From Actinomadura litoris (GTDB lineage: Bacteria > Actinomycetota > Actinomycetes > Streptosporangiales > Streptosporangiaceae), in the NCBI RefSeq assembly GCF_009733595.1, contig NZ_WOFH01000008.1, forward strand, positions 62,001-126,000: a stretch of 64,000 bases of DNA. Direction: 5' to 3'. Under the pieces are notes generated by a model, which did no database searches, was not told the DNA's origin, and saw nothing but the letters and a program-made list of their open reading frames with translations. Position 1 is the stretch's first letter. Each line of letters starts with the position of its first letter. The translations under genes and the position numbers were made by a program. Below, piece after piece: positions 16,362 through 25,563 of this stretch.

Positions 16362-16526
16362 GCGCCCCATCGTGCGACAACACCGGCCCCGACCACCCGA
16401 CATTCCCCGCGCCGCTTCTGTCGGGTACGAGGACGGACGTGGTCCCCGGCCACGCCGCCCACCTGCCCCCGCACCCGGAAGAGGCGGCGCGTCGGCCTTC
16501 AACAACGTCCAGGCACCCGCACGTCA

Positions 16527-16630
16527 CACAGCCAATCGGCCCACGATCTTCTTGCCGACGTCGGTGCCCTGGTCGACGCGGGGCACACCGACGGAGGTCT
16601 TGACGCACTGGGAGTGGATGATGCAGGCGC
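16527..16630 (-). pseudogene. remnant of an IS5-family transposase
   Basis: The minus-strand translation contains ACIIHSQCVKTSVGVPRV followed by GTDVGKKIVGR. This matches the conserved VIIDSQSVKT...GKKIVGRKRH block around the first catalytic Asp of IS5-family DDE transposases. The Asp is replaced by His, the frame ends just after the block, and no flanking transposase sequence remains. It is a dead fragment that records an old insertion in the gap between the PhyH-like and secreted-protein genes. The rest of the 16362-16931 gap contains no recognisable gene. Confidence 0.65.
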
Positions 16631-16931
16631 TGGGCTCACCCCGGTCTCCTTCCTGCCCGCATCCAGGTGGGCTTGGGCGGAGCGCGGGGTGGTGGAAGGG
16701 GCCTCCGTGGTGCTGGACGAGTTGGCGCGGCGGGGTGGATCGACCGCCGCGCCGCTGGAGCCGGCGCAGGGCGCGGACGGGTTCTCGGCCGAGCCGAAGT
16801 CCGACCGGGCCGGCCTCGAAACCTGCATGCCCGGCAAGCAGGAGATCTCCGCGCCGCCGGTTATTACGTACCGCGAACGGAATGCCGCCGGGCCTGGGAA
16901 CTCCAGGTTTCTCCTCCTTAACCTGCAAACC

Positions 16932-17618
16932 ATGATCACTACTAGCCGCACACGCCGCGTCATCGCGGTCATGACCACCGCCGCCGCGCTCGCCCTCGAC
17001 GCAACGGCGCTACCGGCATCGGCCCAGGAGGTGCAGCCGGCGGTCTCGGCACTGCGGTTCAGCGCCGAGGCCGCCACGGTCGGCACCAAGCTGACCGGGT
17101 CGGTGACCCTGGACGGGCCCGCACCCGCCGGGGGCTCCCAGGTCACCCTCTGGCGCAACACCTACTCCGCACCCAGCGTCCTCATGCCCGCCAAGGTCAC
17201 CGTCCCCGCCGGAAAGACCTCGGTGTCATTCCCCGCCACCGCGTACTCGGCCGAGCCCTACGACCGCGACCACGCGAAAATCATCACCCCGTCGGCTCAT
17301 CTGGGGACCTCACTGGCCTCGCGTGAGCTGGTCCTTCTGCCCACCGCCTTCGCCCTGTCCAGCGGTGTGGCACGACCCGGCACCGGCACCAAGGTGGCCG
17401 TCGGCATCGGCACGCCCGCCCCCGCGGGAGGCGCCACGGTCGCCCTGAAGAGCAACACCGCGGATATCAAGGTCCCGGCGACCGTCACGGTCCCGGCGGG
17501 AAGCCCCGGGGTGTCCTTCCCGGCGTCGGTGGCCTCCTCGGCTCAGTCGGGCGGGACCGGCCAGATCACCGCCACCTGGCAGGGCTCCACGACGACCTCC
17601 GCCTTCTACCTGAGCTGA
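16932..17618 (+). CDS. secreted protein with two Ig-like repeats
   Basis: 228 residues. An N-terminal signal peptide is clear: basic TSRTRRV, a hydrophobic run VMTTAAALALDATALPA and an ASAQ cleavage site near residue 32. The mature part holds two similar beta-rich modules of about 90 residues. Each contains G(T)K(L/V) ... PAPAGG ... VTL ... PA(K/T)VTVPAG..(V)SFPA. The match is KVTVPAGKTSVSFPATA versus TVTVPAGSPGVSFPASV. This is typical of extracellular Ig-like or CHU-type repeat domains of unknown function. The ATG at 16932 has no strong ribosome site. It stands alone on the plus strand. Confidence 0.8.
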   Translation: MITTSRTRRVIAVMTTAAALALDATALPASAQEVQPAVSALRFSAEAATVGTKLTGSVTLDGPAPAGGSQVTLWRNTYSAPSVLMPAKVTVPAGKTSVSFPATAYSAEPYDRDHAKIITPSAHLGTSLASRELVLLPTAFALSSGVARPGTGTKVAVGIGTPAPAGGATVALKSNTADIKVPATVTVPAGSPGVSFPASVASSAQSGGTGQITATWQGSTTTSAFYLS

Positions 17619-18456
17619 GGGCCGATGTCGATCATCTGACAGACCCAGGCCCACGAGGAGGACCGGTGCGGACGGCATCGCCGCAGGTCACACGCGCTAC
17701 CGCTCTGTACCGATCCTCCCCGAGGGCCGGTTCGAGGTCGCCACCAGTTCGAGGCCGCGCTCGCCCGCGCTCGCCAGATCAAGGCGTACGCCCTGCCTGC
17801 CGCGCCATCGTGACCGTGCATGATCGGACGGCGTCGTCCACAAACCATCGCCGAGGAGATACTACGGGCAGGCAGCGACATGGTGACGCTCGACGCTGAT
17901 ACTGCGGGCTGCGCAATGACGGCTTTCTTGATGTGCGAGGCCACAACAGCCTGCTCCGCTGTCTCGCCGGCCTCGACCGGGTCCTGCCGGCGCTCACCAA
18001 GGCAGGGGGCCTTGAATATTCGCAGCGTCTGCGTCAGGCGGCTCAACTCATCGCGGACGCCCCCATCGGTTCCATCGGATGATGGTCCCTTGAGCCGTGC
18101 TTGAGTGAGCCCGCCAGCCGACCGTTTTGTTGGGATCGCGAGAGCCGTTTTCCTCCTGGCCTCGGCGTGTCTTCGCCGTGCCAGATGCACCGCCCCCCGA
18201 GTCTGACTCGTTCGTTATCCAGCCCGCACCCAGCAACGGCATTCCGGCTTGGTCGCGTCCCCGGCGTGAACCTGACGCCCAATGCGGGTCTCGACGATTG
18301 CAGCGAACTCGGCCTTCGAGACCTGTCCCGCCGGACGGCGCAGCCACCCCCGTGGTCAGGTCCCCGCTCTCCATTACCGACGCCGCCGTCGCACTCGACT
18401 CTCTCTCGGCTCCCGATCCGATGACCACAAGGTGAACCGCGCGCCATCAGAGGCGT
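17619..18456. other. 838-bp gap with gene debris
   Basis: No intact gene is seen. On the plus strand, one frame between about 17900 and 18080 reads as protein-like sequence (for example LDRVLPALTKAGGLEYSQRL, then QAAQLIADAP). It has no start and is interrupted upstream, so it is probably the tail of a decayed gene that I cannot identify. The rest appears non-coding. Confidence 0.45.
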
Positions 18457-19368
18457 TCAGCGGCCCTTGCGGGTCTGGCGGGTGATGGCTCGGCCCTCGT
18501 CCGGGGTGAGCGGGCCCGCGCTTTCCGGCGGCGACGTACCGAGGGACGTCGCCAGCGTACGTCCGTGCAGGTCGAGGGCCGCCTCGGTGAGGTCGGTGAG
18601 TTCGGCCAGGGTGGACCGGGCGCGCGTCCAACCGGTGAGGGCCACGGCGAGCGCGACGATCGCGCCCGGCCACCACCAGACCGCCAGCACCGCGTAGGGG
18701 ACCGCCCAGGCGAAGGTGACGACGGTCGCGGCGAACTGGCCGTGCGCGGCGGACAGGTCGGCGCGGACCGGGTCGGGCAGGACCAGCCACAACCGCGGCC
18801 ATGCGAACGCCAGGTCCAGGGAGTAGCGGTTCAGCGCGACCTGCTCGACGGCCGCGACCCGGTCGCCCATCCAGGTGGGGCGCGCGGGCGGGGCGAGGGC
18901 GATCCGGTTGGCGCGGTCGGCGGCGGCGTCGATCGCGGCCTGCTGCGCGGGTGTTCGGTCGGCGGCGGGGCGGTCGCGTTGCAGGGCCTGCCGCGTTTCG
19001 ACGTGCGCGTTCCAGCGGTGGGCCCGGGCCGTGGCGAGCCGGTCTCGCAGCCCGTGCAGGCCGCGCGGCCACAGGCCGAGCCAGATCGCGCGGACGGGCG
19101 TGGTGAGCGCCTGGACGACGAGCCCGATCCCGCACGAGGCGAGCAGCAGGCCAACGGCGAAGAGTAGCTGCGCCGGGACGGTCAGCCTGCCCTGGCTTGT
19201 GCCGAGTGCGATGACCTCCTTGCGGAGCAGCGCCAAATCGAGCGCGTGCGACCAGCCGAGCCGCACCCCGGCCCACGCGACGGCGACGAAGAGCAGGCCG
19301 GGCACGGCGAGCAGCGCCACCCAGCGTTCGGCGAGCTTCTTGGCCAGTTCGCCAAAGAAGGCGTTCAC
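18457..19368 (-). CDS. multi-pass membrane protein of the CHAT-associated locus, unknown function
   Basis: About 303 residues from the GTG at 19368, preceded by GAGGTGACGAG and four bases after the stop of the zinc-ribbon gene. Predicted membrane segments lie near residues 16-36, 70-95, 215-235 and 240-258. The loop between segments 2 and 3 is long, basic and helical (LRDRLATARAHRWNAHVETRQ), followed by the motif VALNRYSLDLAFAWPRLWLVLPD. I recall similar proteins annotated as hypothetical beside TPR, vWA or CHAT genes in actinomycetes, but no function is known. It could anchor or be the target of the divergent CHAT protease. Confidence 0.8.
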   Translation of the reverse strand: MNAFFGELAKKLAERWVALLAVPGLLFVAVAWAGVRLGWSHALDLALLRKEVIALGTSQGRLTVPAQLLFAVGLLLASCGIGLVVQALTTPVRAIWLGLWPRGLHGLRDRLATARAHRWNAHVETRQALQRDRPAADRTPAQQAAIDAAADRANRIALAPPARPTWMGDRVAAVEQVALNRYSLDLAFAWPRLWLVLPDPVRADLSAAHGQFAATVVTFAWAVPYAVLAVWWWPGAIVALAVALTGWTRARSTLAELTDLTEAALDLHGRTLATSLGTSPPESAGPLTPDEGRAITRQTRKGR

Positions 19369-19372
19369 CTCG

Positions 19373-19753
19373 TCACCTCGGGGCCATCGGCAGGCCGGTG
19401 ATGCCGCAGCGCGGGAACGGGCCCGCGGGGACGCCGTGGGCGGTGCGGTCGCAGGCCCCGTCGGGACAGCCGAAAACCTCCTCGTCGGCTCGTCCGGGGC
19501 CGCCGCCGGGAAGGCCAGCGCCGGGTCCGCGCGTCGTGCCGGACGGGTCGCCACCGATGAGGTCGGCGAGGAGCGCGCGGACGGGACGGCGAGCTCGGGC
19601 CTCGGCCTCGATGCGGGACAGCAGCCGCCGTTCCGGCTCGTCCGCGCATTGTTCCCGAAGCGCCGGCAGGTCGTCGCAGAGCGCGCCGAGCGCCCACCGT
19701 TCGGAGGATTGATCAGTTTCTTCGTCCACGACCGAGAACGTTATCCTGCGCAT
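19373..19753 (-). CDS. small protein with C-terminal zinc-ribbon-like motif
   Basis: 126 residues; start taken at the ATG at 19753 (AGAGGAG lies about 18 bases upstream, so a slightly different start is possible). The first 70 residues are acidic and helical (LGALCDDLPALREQC, RLLSRIEAEARARRPVRALLADL). A Gly/Pro linker is followed by FGCPDGACDR, then PFPRCGITGLPM. This gives a Cys-x4-Cys...Cys pattern, with a His between, that could bind zinc. It is coupled to the membrane protein gene (4-bp gap) and is divergent from the WD40 gene by 66 bp. Likely an adaptor or regulator of the CHAT system; this is inference. Confidence 0.75.
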   Translation of the reverse strand: MRRITFSVVDEETDQSSERWALGALCDDLPALREQCADEPERRLLSRIEAEARARRPVRALLADLIGGDPSGTTRGPGAGLPGGGPGRADEEVFGCPDGACDRTAHGVPAGPFPRCGITGLPMAPR

Positions 19754-19819
19754 GGTCGCCGAGCGGCCGATTCTCCTCTTTCCCCCGATACGGGAGCGGG
19801 CCGTGGTTAGGATCGCGGC

Positions 19820-21664
19820 GTGAGCGGCGACAAGTTCTGGGATTTCACGCTGGATAAAGATCATTTCCCGGCCATGCAGTGGGTTCTGCGCGATCACGGC
19901 TCGTTCGACGGGCCCGTCCATATCCAGGTCGGCGAGCTCGGATCCGGCGGCTGGTATGTACGACACCAGGGCTTTGGCGTTCGCGAGTTCCCCGACCGGC
20001 GCGCGGCATGGCACGCGGTCCAGGCGCAGATGCGGCGGCACGAAGGACGGTGGGAGGAACTGCCCGCCGACCCCGAGCCGTTCCGCCTGCTCTGCGGCGC
20101 GGACGGCTCCCGGATTCTTTACGACACGGGCGACCCCTGCCTCTACGAATGCTGGGGTGAACTCAAGGACGCCGTCTGGGACGAGCTCTGGGCGGCGATC
20201 AACTCCGGCAAGGTATTGCGCCGGACGGAGGCGCACGCCCTTCTCGGAGGCGTGATCGAAGTGGCGCGATATGTTGACCCGAAGGACGGCGTCCGAAGGT
20301 TCGCCGTCATCGAGGCCATCGACGCGGGCGGCGACTACCGGGTCGTCGACTTTCCCGACGAGGGCGCCGCCGTCCACCTGTATGAGGAGGTCGTCCGTTC
20401 CAGGGAGGACCATGAACTTCCCTATCGCGCCACGGACCTCGACGATGTCCACTACCAGGCGCCCATCGCGGGCCGTCCGGAGCTTCCCGAGGGTCTCACC
20501 GCCCTTCCCGACGGGTCGATCATTTCCAGCGCCGACGCCGACGAATGGCGTTACCTGTATGGACGGCCCCGTTTCGACTGGCCGCTGACGCCGGACGCGC
20601 CGAACCCGCCGGGCCCGGTGCGCGCCGTCACCGGAGAGCCGCGGGATTGGCTGCCCACCGGGGTGGAGGTGCGCGAGGTCACCCCGCCCGCGTGGGCGGA
20701 GGCCGCGGGGATCGGGGAGCCGGCGCCCAGGGCGCTGTCCCTCGCCGTCCTGCCTGATGGCCGGACCGTCCTCGCCTCCGGCCACAACGACGCCGCCCAC
20801 CTGTGGAACCTCCGGGACGGCGGGATCGCCCGCTCCTTCTCCGGCCACGCCGAGTGGGTGCTGGACGTCGCGCTGGCCGTGGTCGGCGACGGGACGGCGG
20901 TGCTCGCGACCGCGGGCAAGGAAGGCCAGGTCCGGGCCTGGTCGACCGGGGACGGCGCCGTCCTCCAGGAGATCGACGACCATCGGCGGGCGGTCAACGC
21001 GGTGGCCTGGGTGTGTCCACCGCGGGATGTCCCGTGGCTGATCTCCGGCAGTGACGACGGGACGGTCCGGGTGTGGTCGGTGGAGTACGCCAGGGAGCGT
21101 GCGCGATTCGAAGTGGGGCCGCCGGGCGTCGATCTGATCTGGTCGGTCGCCGGGGCGGTGCTGGCGGACGGGCACGTCTGCGTCGCCGCCGCCTCGGACG
21201 ACTCGACGCGCTCGGCCGTCCACGTCTGGGACGTCGAGGCCGAGACGAAGGCGCACGAGTTCGTGCTGGAGCACAGGCCGACGTTGATGGTGCCGAAGGT
21301 GGCGCTGGCCACGCTGCCCGACGGCTCCTTCCGGGTCGCGGCGGCCGCCGGGCCCACGGTGCGCGTCTGGGACGGGCTCACGGGCGACGTCGTCCGGACC
21401 TTCCCGATCGAGGAGACCGGCTCCGCCGCCGTCGCGCTCGCCGTCCTGCCGGACCTGCGCGTCGCCGTCGCCGCCGCGAGCGGATCGGCGACCCTGGTCT
21501 GGGACGCCGAATCGGGCGCCGAGCTCGCCAGGGTCGACCATGGGACGCGCGGCCCGCACCCTGCCGTCGAGCTGGCGGCACGACCGGGCGGGGGGCTGGT
21601 GCTGGCGACGGCGTGCGCCGACGGCCGTCCCGCGCGCGTCCTGCGGCTGAACCCCCGCTGGTGA
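19820..21664 (+). CDS. WD40 beta-propeller protein with duplicated N-terminal module
   Basis: 614 residues from a GTG. Residues about 290-614 form a WD40 propeller; blades end in HLWNLRDG, VRAWSTGDG, VRVWSVEYA, VHVWDVEAE, VRVWDGLTG and LVWDAESG. The N-terminal 280 residues are not a family I recognise. They contain two copies of a short module: GGWYVRHQGFGVREFPDRRA..AVQAQMRR and RRFAVIEAID.. YRVVDFPDEGA..LYEEVVR. There is no signal peptide. It lies 12 bp upstream of the TPR-CHAT gene and is certainly co-transcribed. The propeller is likely a protein-recognition or sensor part for the protease. Confidence 0.88.
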   Translation: MSGDKFWDFTLDKDHFPAMQWVLRDHGSFDGPVHIQVGELGSGGWYVRHQGFGVREFPDRRAAWHAVQAQMRRHEGRWEELPADPEPFRLLCGADGSRILYDTGDPCLYECWGELKDAVWDELWAAINSGKVLRRTEAHALLGGVIEVARYVDPKDGVRRFAVIEAIDAGGDYRVVDFPDEGAAVHLYEEVVRSREDHELPYRATDLDDVHYQAPIAGRPELPEGLTALPDGSIISSADADEWRYLYGRPRFDWPLTPDAPNPPGPVRAVTGEPRDWLPTGVEVREVTPPAWAEAAGIGEPAPRALSLAVLPDGRTVLASGHNDAAHLWNLRDGGIARSFSGHAEWVLDVALAVVGDGTAVLATAGKEGQVRAWSTGDGAVLQEIDDHRRAVNAVAWVCPPRDVPWLISGSDDGTVRVWSVEYARERARFEVGPPGVDLIWSVAGAVLADGHVCVAAASDDSTRSAVHVWDVEAETKAHEFVLEHRPTLMVPKVALATLPDGSFRVAAAAGPTVRVWDGLTGDVVRTFPIEETGSAAVALAVLPDLRVAVAAASGSATLVWDAESGAELARVDHGTRGPHPAVELAARPGGGLVLATACADGRPARVLRLNPRW

Positions 21665-21676
21665 CGGGCTGGCCGG

Positions 21677-24600
21677 ATGCCCTTGGACGATCTGTCCGCC
21701 AAGCTCGCGGACCTGCTGGGAGAGTACTCGGCGACCGGGGACGAGCCGCTGCTGCTCGGCGCCGAGGCCGACGGATACGCCTCGGCGCTGTGGCGGAACG
21801 TCCGGGCCGTCGACACGGCGACCGCGTCGTCCGCGCTGATCGGGTCGTTCGTGGCGGCGAGCGTCGCGCTGGCGGTCCTGTACTACGAGCGGTACCTGTG
21901 CCGCGCCCCCGGGAGCCCGGCGGGAGAAGCCGACCTGGCGCGCGCCGTGGTGGTCGCCGCGCCCCTCGCGGCCGATCGCCGCCGCGTCCCGCCGCCGCTG
22001 CGCCCGTTGCTCGGCCCCGAGTCCGACGACGGCGCGCAGGCCGACACGGCGCGGGCCCTGCTGCGGTCGCCGGGACGGGAACCGGCGCTGCTCGACGCCG
22101 CGATCGTCCTGCTGGACGCGGCCGTGAACCGCGGGTCCGGTGACGTCTCCCGGCAGGCGGCGCTCTGCCGCGCGCTCCGGCGCCGCCACGAGCGGGACGG
22201 CTCCCGCGCCGACCTGGGCCGGGCAGTGGCCGCCGGCGAGAAGGCCGCTGAGGGGCGGGGCGACTCCGATGCGTGGACGTCGCTCGCGTCCGCCTACCTA
22301 TGCCGGTTCCGGCTGTGCGGGGAGCCCGAAGATCTCCGGCGGAGCATCCGGCTGCTCGAACGGATTCCGGGCCCGGGCGCGGAGCCGACCGCCCTCGCCG
22401 ATCTCGGCGCCGCCTACCGGCTCCTGTTCGAGCACGGCGGCGACCCCGGGCACCTGGACGCCGCCGTCCACCAGGGCGAACGCGCCCTCGCCGCCGCCGG
22501 GGACGACGCCCGTCCGGGGTGGCGGTCCGAGCTGAGCGTGGCCCTGCTGCGCAGGCACGAGCGGGCCGGTTCGCGCGCCGACCTCGACCGCGCCGCCGAC
22601 CTCGCCGAGCAGGTCGTCGCGACGGCGGCCTGGGACGATCCCGAGCGGGGGGTGTACCTGGCGACCGCCGCGGAGGCCGTGCTGCTCCGGCACCGCCGCG
22701 GCGGCGACCCGCGGCATCTCGACCGAGCGGTCGCCCTCGCCGACGAGGCCCTCGAAACGCTCCCGGAGGACGACCCGCGCCGCACGGACGTCCTGCGCGG
22801 CCTCGCCGACGCCCTGCACCGGCGCTCGACCGCCGCCGGCTCCCTGGACGACCTGGACCGCGCCGCCACGGCGGCCGCCTGGGCGCTGGCCGCGCTCTCC
22901 GGCGGGCATCCGGCGCGCGGCGCGACGACCGCCCGGCTCGCCGCCGTCCACCTGACGCGCTACACGCGCACGGGCGTGCTCGCCGACCTCGACCGGGCCG
23001 TCGAGCTGGGGGAAGAGAGCCTGAGGGCGCCCGGGAACGCGCCGGAGCGGCGGTCGATGCTCGGCGAGGCGTACCGGCTGCGGTCCAGCGTCGGCGCCTC
23101 GGACGCCGACCTCCAACGCGCGATCCACCATGGCGAACAAGCCGTCGGCGCCACCGCGAAGGACGACTTCGCACTTCCCGGCCGCCTCGCCAGGCTCGCC
23201 GCCGCGCACTGGACCCGGCACTGGAGCAGCGGCGACCCGACCGACCTCGACCTGGCGATCGCCCTCGGCGGCGAGGCCGCCGACCGGACGCCCGACGACG
23301 AGGCGGACCTGCCCGGGAGGCTCGCCGACCTGGCGGCCGCGCACCTGGCCCGGCTCCGCGCCACCGGATCCCCGGCCGACCTCGCCGCGGCCGTCGACCT
23401 CGCCGAACGGGCCTGGCTCGGCCACCCTCCGGGCCATCCGGACCGGCCGCGCGCCGCCGCCGGGCTGTGCCGCGCGTACCGGGCGCGGGTGGAGGGCGGC
23501 GGCGCGTCCCCGTCCGCGGCGCGACTGCGTGAACTGGCGGGGACCGACGACGACCACGAGACCGCCTCGCCCGCCGAACGCGTGGCGGCCCGGCACACCG
23601 CGGGCCTGCTCGCCCAGGCCGCCGGAGCCGACGGCCTCGCGGCGGAACTCCTGGACGCGGCCGCCGCGCTGCTGCCGTCGGTGGCACCACGCGAAGCGGG
23701 CTGGCCCGACCAGCAGCACCGGATCGGTGAACACGCGGGGCTGGTCGCCGCGGGTGTCGCCGCGCACTGCGCCTGCGGCGACCCGGCGGGCGCCGTCGAG
23801 TTCGCCGAACTCGGCCGGGGCGTGCTGCTCGCCGCGCAGGCCGGCACCCGCGTCGGCGTGGCCGACCTCCGCGACCGCGACCCCCGGCTCGCCGACCGGT
23901 TCCAATGGGTGTGCGCACGGCTCGGCACGCCCGGGTTCGGCGCCGCCGAACGCCGCCGCTGGTGGGAGGATCACGACACGCTGCTGCGCCGGATCCGCGC
24001 CCTCCCCGGCCTGGCGCGCTTCCTGGCGGCGCCGCGGCTGGACGACCTGCGCGCGGCCCCCGCGGGAGGCACCGCGGTCCTGCTCAACGCGGGCAGGGAC
24101 CGCGGCGACGCCGTCCTCGTCCGGGACGAGGGCCCGCCCGTCCACATACCTCTGCCCGCGCTCCGGGAGGCGGTCGTGGCCGATCAGGTCACGGCGCTTC
24201 TCGCGGCGCTCTCCAGCAGACGGTCCCTGAGCGGCGTGATGATCCTGCGCCGGACCGTCCGGGACGTCCTGGCCTGGCTGTGGCGCACCGCCGTCGGCCC
24301 CGTCGCGGACGCGCTCGGCCCGCCCGGGCCGGAACCGCATCGGGTCTGGTGGCTGCCGACCGGCGCCCTGGGCCTGCTGCCGCTGCACGCCGCCGAGGAG
24401 CCTGGGATCCCGGGGGCACTGGACGTCATGGTCTCCTCGTTCGTGCCGTCCCTGCGAGCGCTGCGGGACGCCCGGTGCCGCCCGCCCGCCGCCCGCCGGG
24501 AGACGCTGACCGTCGTGCTCGCCCAGACTCCCGGCCACGCCGACCTGCGCGAGACGGACGCGGAGGCGCGCCTCCTCGACGGACCGACGCTGACGGGCGC

Positions 24601-25063
24601 GCAGGCCACGGCGGGAAGGGTCCTCACCGCCCTCGGCGACGCCACCTGGGCGCACTTCGCCTGCCACGCCGTCGCGGACCCCGTGTCACCGGCCGCCGGC
24701 GGCCTCCTGCTCCACGACCGGACGCTGACCCTCCCCGAGCTCGGCGACCTGCGGCTGCCCGAGGCGGAGCTGGCGTACCTGTCGGCGTGCTCGACCGCCG
24801 GGCACGGCGTCCGCTACGCCGACGAGGTCCTGCATCTGGCGTCGGCGTTCCAGCTCGCCGGGTTCCGGCACGTCGTGGCCAGCCTGTGGCCTCTCAACGA
24901 CACCGCCGCCGGCGAGGCCGCGACCGCCTTCTACGCGGCGCTACCCGCGACCCCGGTCGCCGACGCGGCGGCGCCGGTCCTCCGTGAGGTCACCCTCGGC
25001 CTGCGCGCCCGGCATCAAAGGCAGCCGGAACTCTGGGCGCCCCTCGTCCACAGCGGTCCCTGA
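21677..25063 (+). CDS. TPR-repeat CHAT-domain protease (caspase-like)
   Basis: 1128 residues. About residues 60-880 are tandem helical TPR-like repeats with a period near 45-50 residues, each with G-D-LD-A-(V/A)-GE-A cores such as GGDPRHLDRAVALADEAL. The C-terminal 230 residues are a CHAT domain. WWLPTGALGLLPLHAA begins it; the catalytic dyad is His997 (HFACHAVAD) and Cys1038 (YLSACSTAGHG). HLASAFQLAGFRHVVASLWPLND and a C-terminal LWAPLVHSGP complete it. Both catalytic residues are intact, so an active cysteine peptidase is predicted. CHAT proteases act in bacterial immunity and regulated cell death. Here the partners are a WD40 sensor and two divergent small genes. Confidence 0.92.
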   Translation: MPLDDLSAKLADLLGEYSATGDEPLLLGAEADGYASALWRNVRAVDTATASSALIGSFVAASVALAVLYYERYLCRAPGSPAGEADLARAVVVAAPLAADRRRVPPPLRPLLGPESDDGAQADTARALLRSPGREPALLDAAIVLLDAAVNRGSGDVSRQAALCRALRRRHERDGSRADLGRAVAAGEKAAEGRGDSDAWTSLASAYLCRFRLCGEPEDLRRSIRLLERIPGPGAEPTALADLGAAYRLLFEHGGDPGHLDAAVHQGERALAAAGDDARPGWRSELSVALLRRHERAGSRADLDRAADLAEQVVATAAWDDPERGVYLATAAEAVLLRHRRGGDPRHLDRAVALADEALETLPEDDPRRTDVLRGLADALHRRSTAAGSLDDLDRAATAAAWALAALSGGHPARGATTARLAAVHLTRYTRTGVLADLDRAVELGEESLRAPGNAPERRSMLGEAYRLRSSVGASDADLQRAIHHGEQAVGATAKDDFALPGRLARLAAAHWTRHWSSGDPTDLDLAIALGGEAADRTPDDEADLPGRLADLAAAHLARLRATGSPADLAAAVDLAERAWLGHPPGHPDRPRAAAGLCRAYRARVEGGGASPSAARLRELAGTDDDHETASPAERVAARHTAGLLAQAAGADGLAAELLDAAAALLPSVAPREAGWPDQQHRIGEHAGLVAAGVAAHCACGDPAGAVEFAELGRGVLLAAQAGTRVGVADLRDRDPRLADRFQWVCARLGTPGFGAAERRRWWEDHDTLLRRIRALPGLARFLAAPRLDDLRAAPAGGTAVLLNAGRDRGDAVLVRDEGPPVHIPLPALREAVVADQVTALLAALSSRRSLSGVMILRRTVRDVLAWLWRTAVGPVADALGPPGPEPHRVWWLPTGALGLLPLHAAEEPGIPGALDVMVSSFVPSLRALRDARCRPPAARRETLTVVLAQTPGHADLRETDAEARLLDGPTLTGAQATAGRVLTALGDATWAHFACHAVADPVSPAAGGLLLHDRTLTLPELGDLRLPEAELAYLSACSTAGHGVRYADEVLHLASAFQLAGFRHVVASLWPLNDTAAGEAATAFYAALPATPVADAAAPVLREVTLGLRARHQRQPELWAPLVHSGP

Positions 25064-25256
25064 CCTCGGCCTCACCTGCGAAGGCGATGACTCCCGGGGC
25101 TGGTCGGAAGCCGTCGCGGAAGGTCGCCGGCCAGGGCGCAACCACGCGAGCCGCCGCCGCGGGCCCGCTCATCAGGATGTGGCCGCCGACGAGGGGCATG
25201 TCAGGGGCGGGCATCCGGCAGGTCGCAGCAGGAAAGGCCTTTTCTAGACAGTTTCG

Positions 25257-25442
25257 TCAACTCTCCCGTCTGCCTGTGCAGTTGAACCAGGCATTGGCAG
25301 CGGCGGCACCGAGGGCCAGAATCCCCACCGGAATCCCGATCCAGGCGGGGACCGGATTCCCGGAGGCTCGAGCGGTAAAGGGCACTGCTGCCAGAAGGAA
25401 GAGCGCCACTACCGCGACGATCCACCTCCCCTTGCGCATCAT
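25257..25442 (-). CDS. small two-TM membrane protein next to an Rhs tail
   Basis: 61 residues (MMRKGRW start at 25442, with GAGG nine bases upstream). There are two hydrophobic helices, about 6-24 and 34-52, separated by TARASGNPVPAW. No family is recognised. It is 121 bp downstream of the truncated Rhs gene on the same strand, the place where an immunity gene normally sits, so it may be the immunity or membrane partner of that Rhs tail. The 193 bp between it and the CHAT stop hold nothing recognisable. Confidence 0.6.
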   Translation of the reverse strand: MMRKGRWIVAVVALFLLAAVPFTARASGNPVPAWIGIPVGILALGAAAANAWFNCTGRRES

Positions 25443-25563
25443 CTGATCCTCAGGTCGGTTTCAGCACACCGGCGGGCACCGCCGCGCCTTCGCTTCGCGG
25501 TGCCCGCCGTTGCGCAGAGTCACTCACGGGACTAGATGTTCATGTCCCGAATCGTCCGATTCA

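Noticed and set aside
17820..18104. 94-codon plus-strand frame in the 17.6-18.4 kb gap
   Set aside because: Composition shifts midway and the protein-like stretch lies in a different frame without a start. Treated as debris, not a gene.
19373..22189. A 938-codon minus-strand frame across the WD40 and CHAT genes
   Set aside because: Only its last 126 codons look like a protein (the small zinc-ribbon gene). The upstream part is Arg/Gly/Asp-rich shadow of the WD40 gene.
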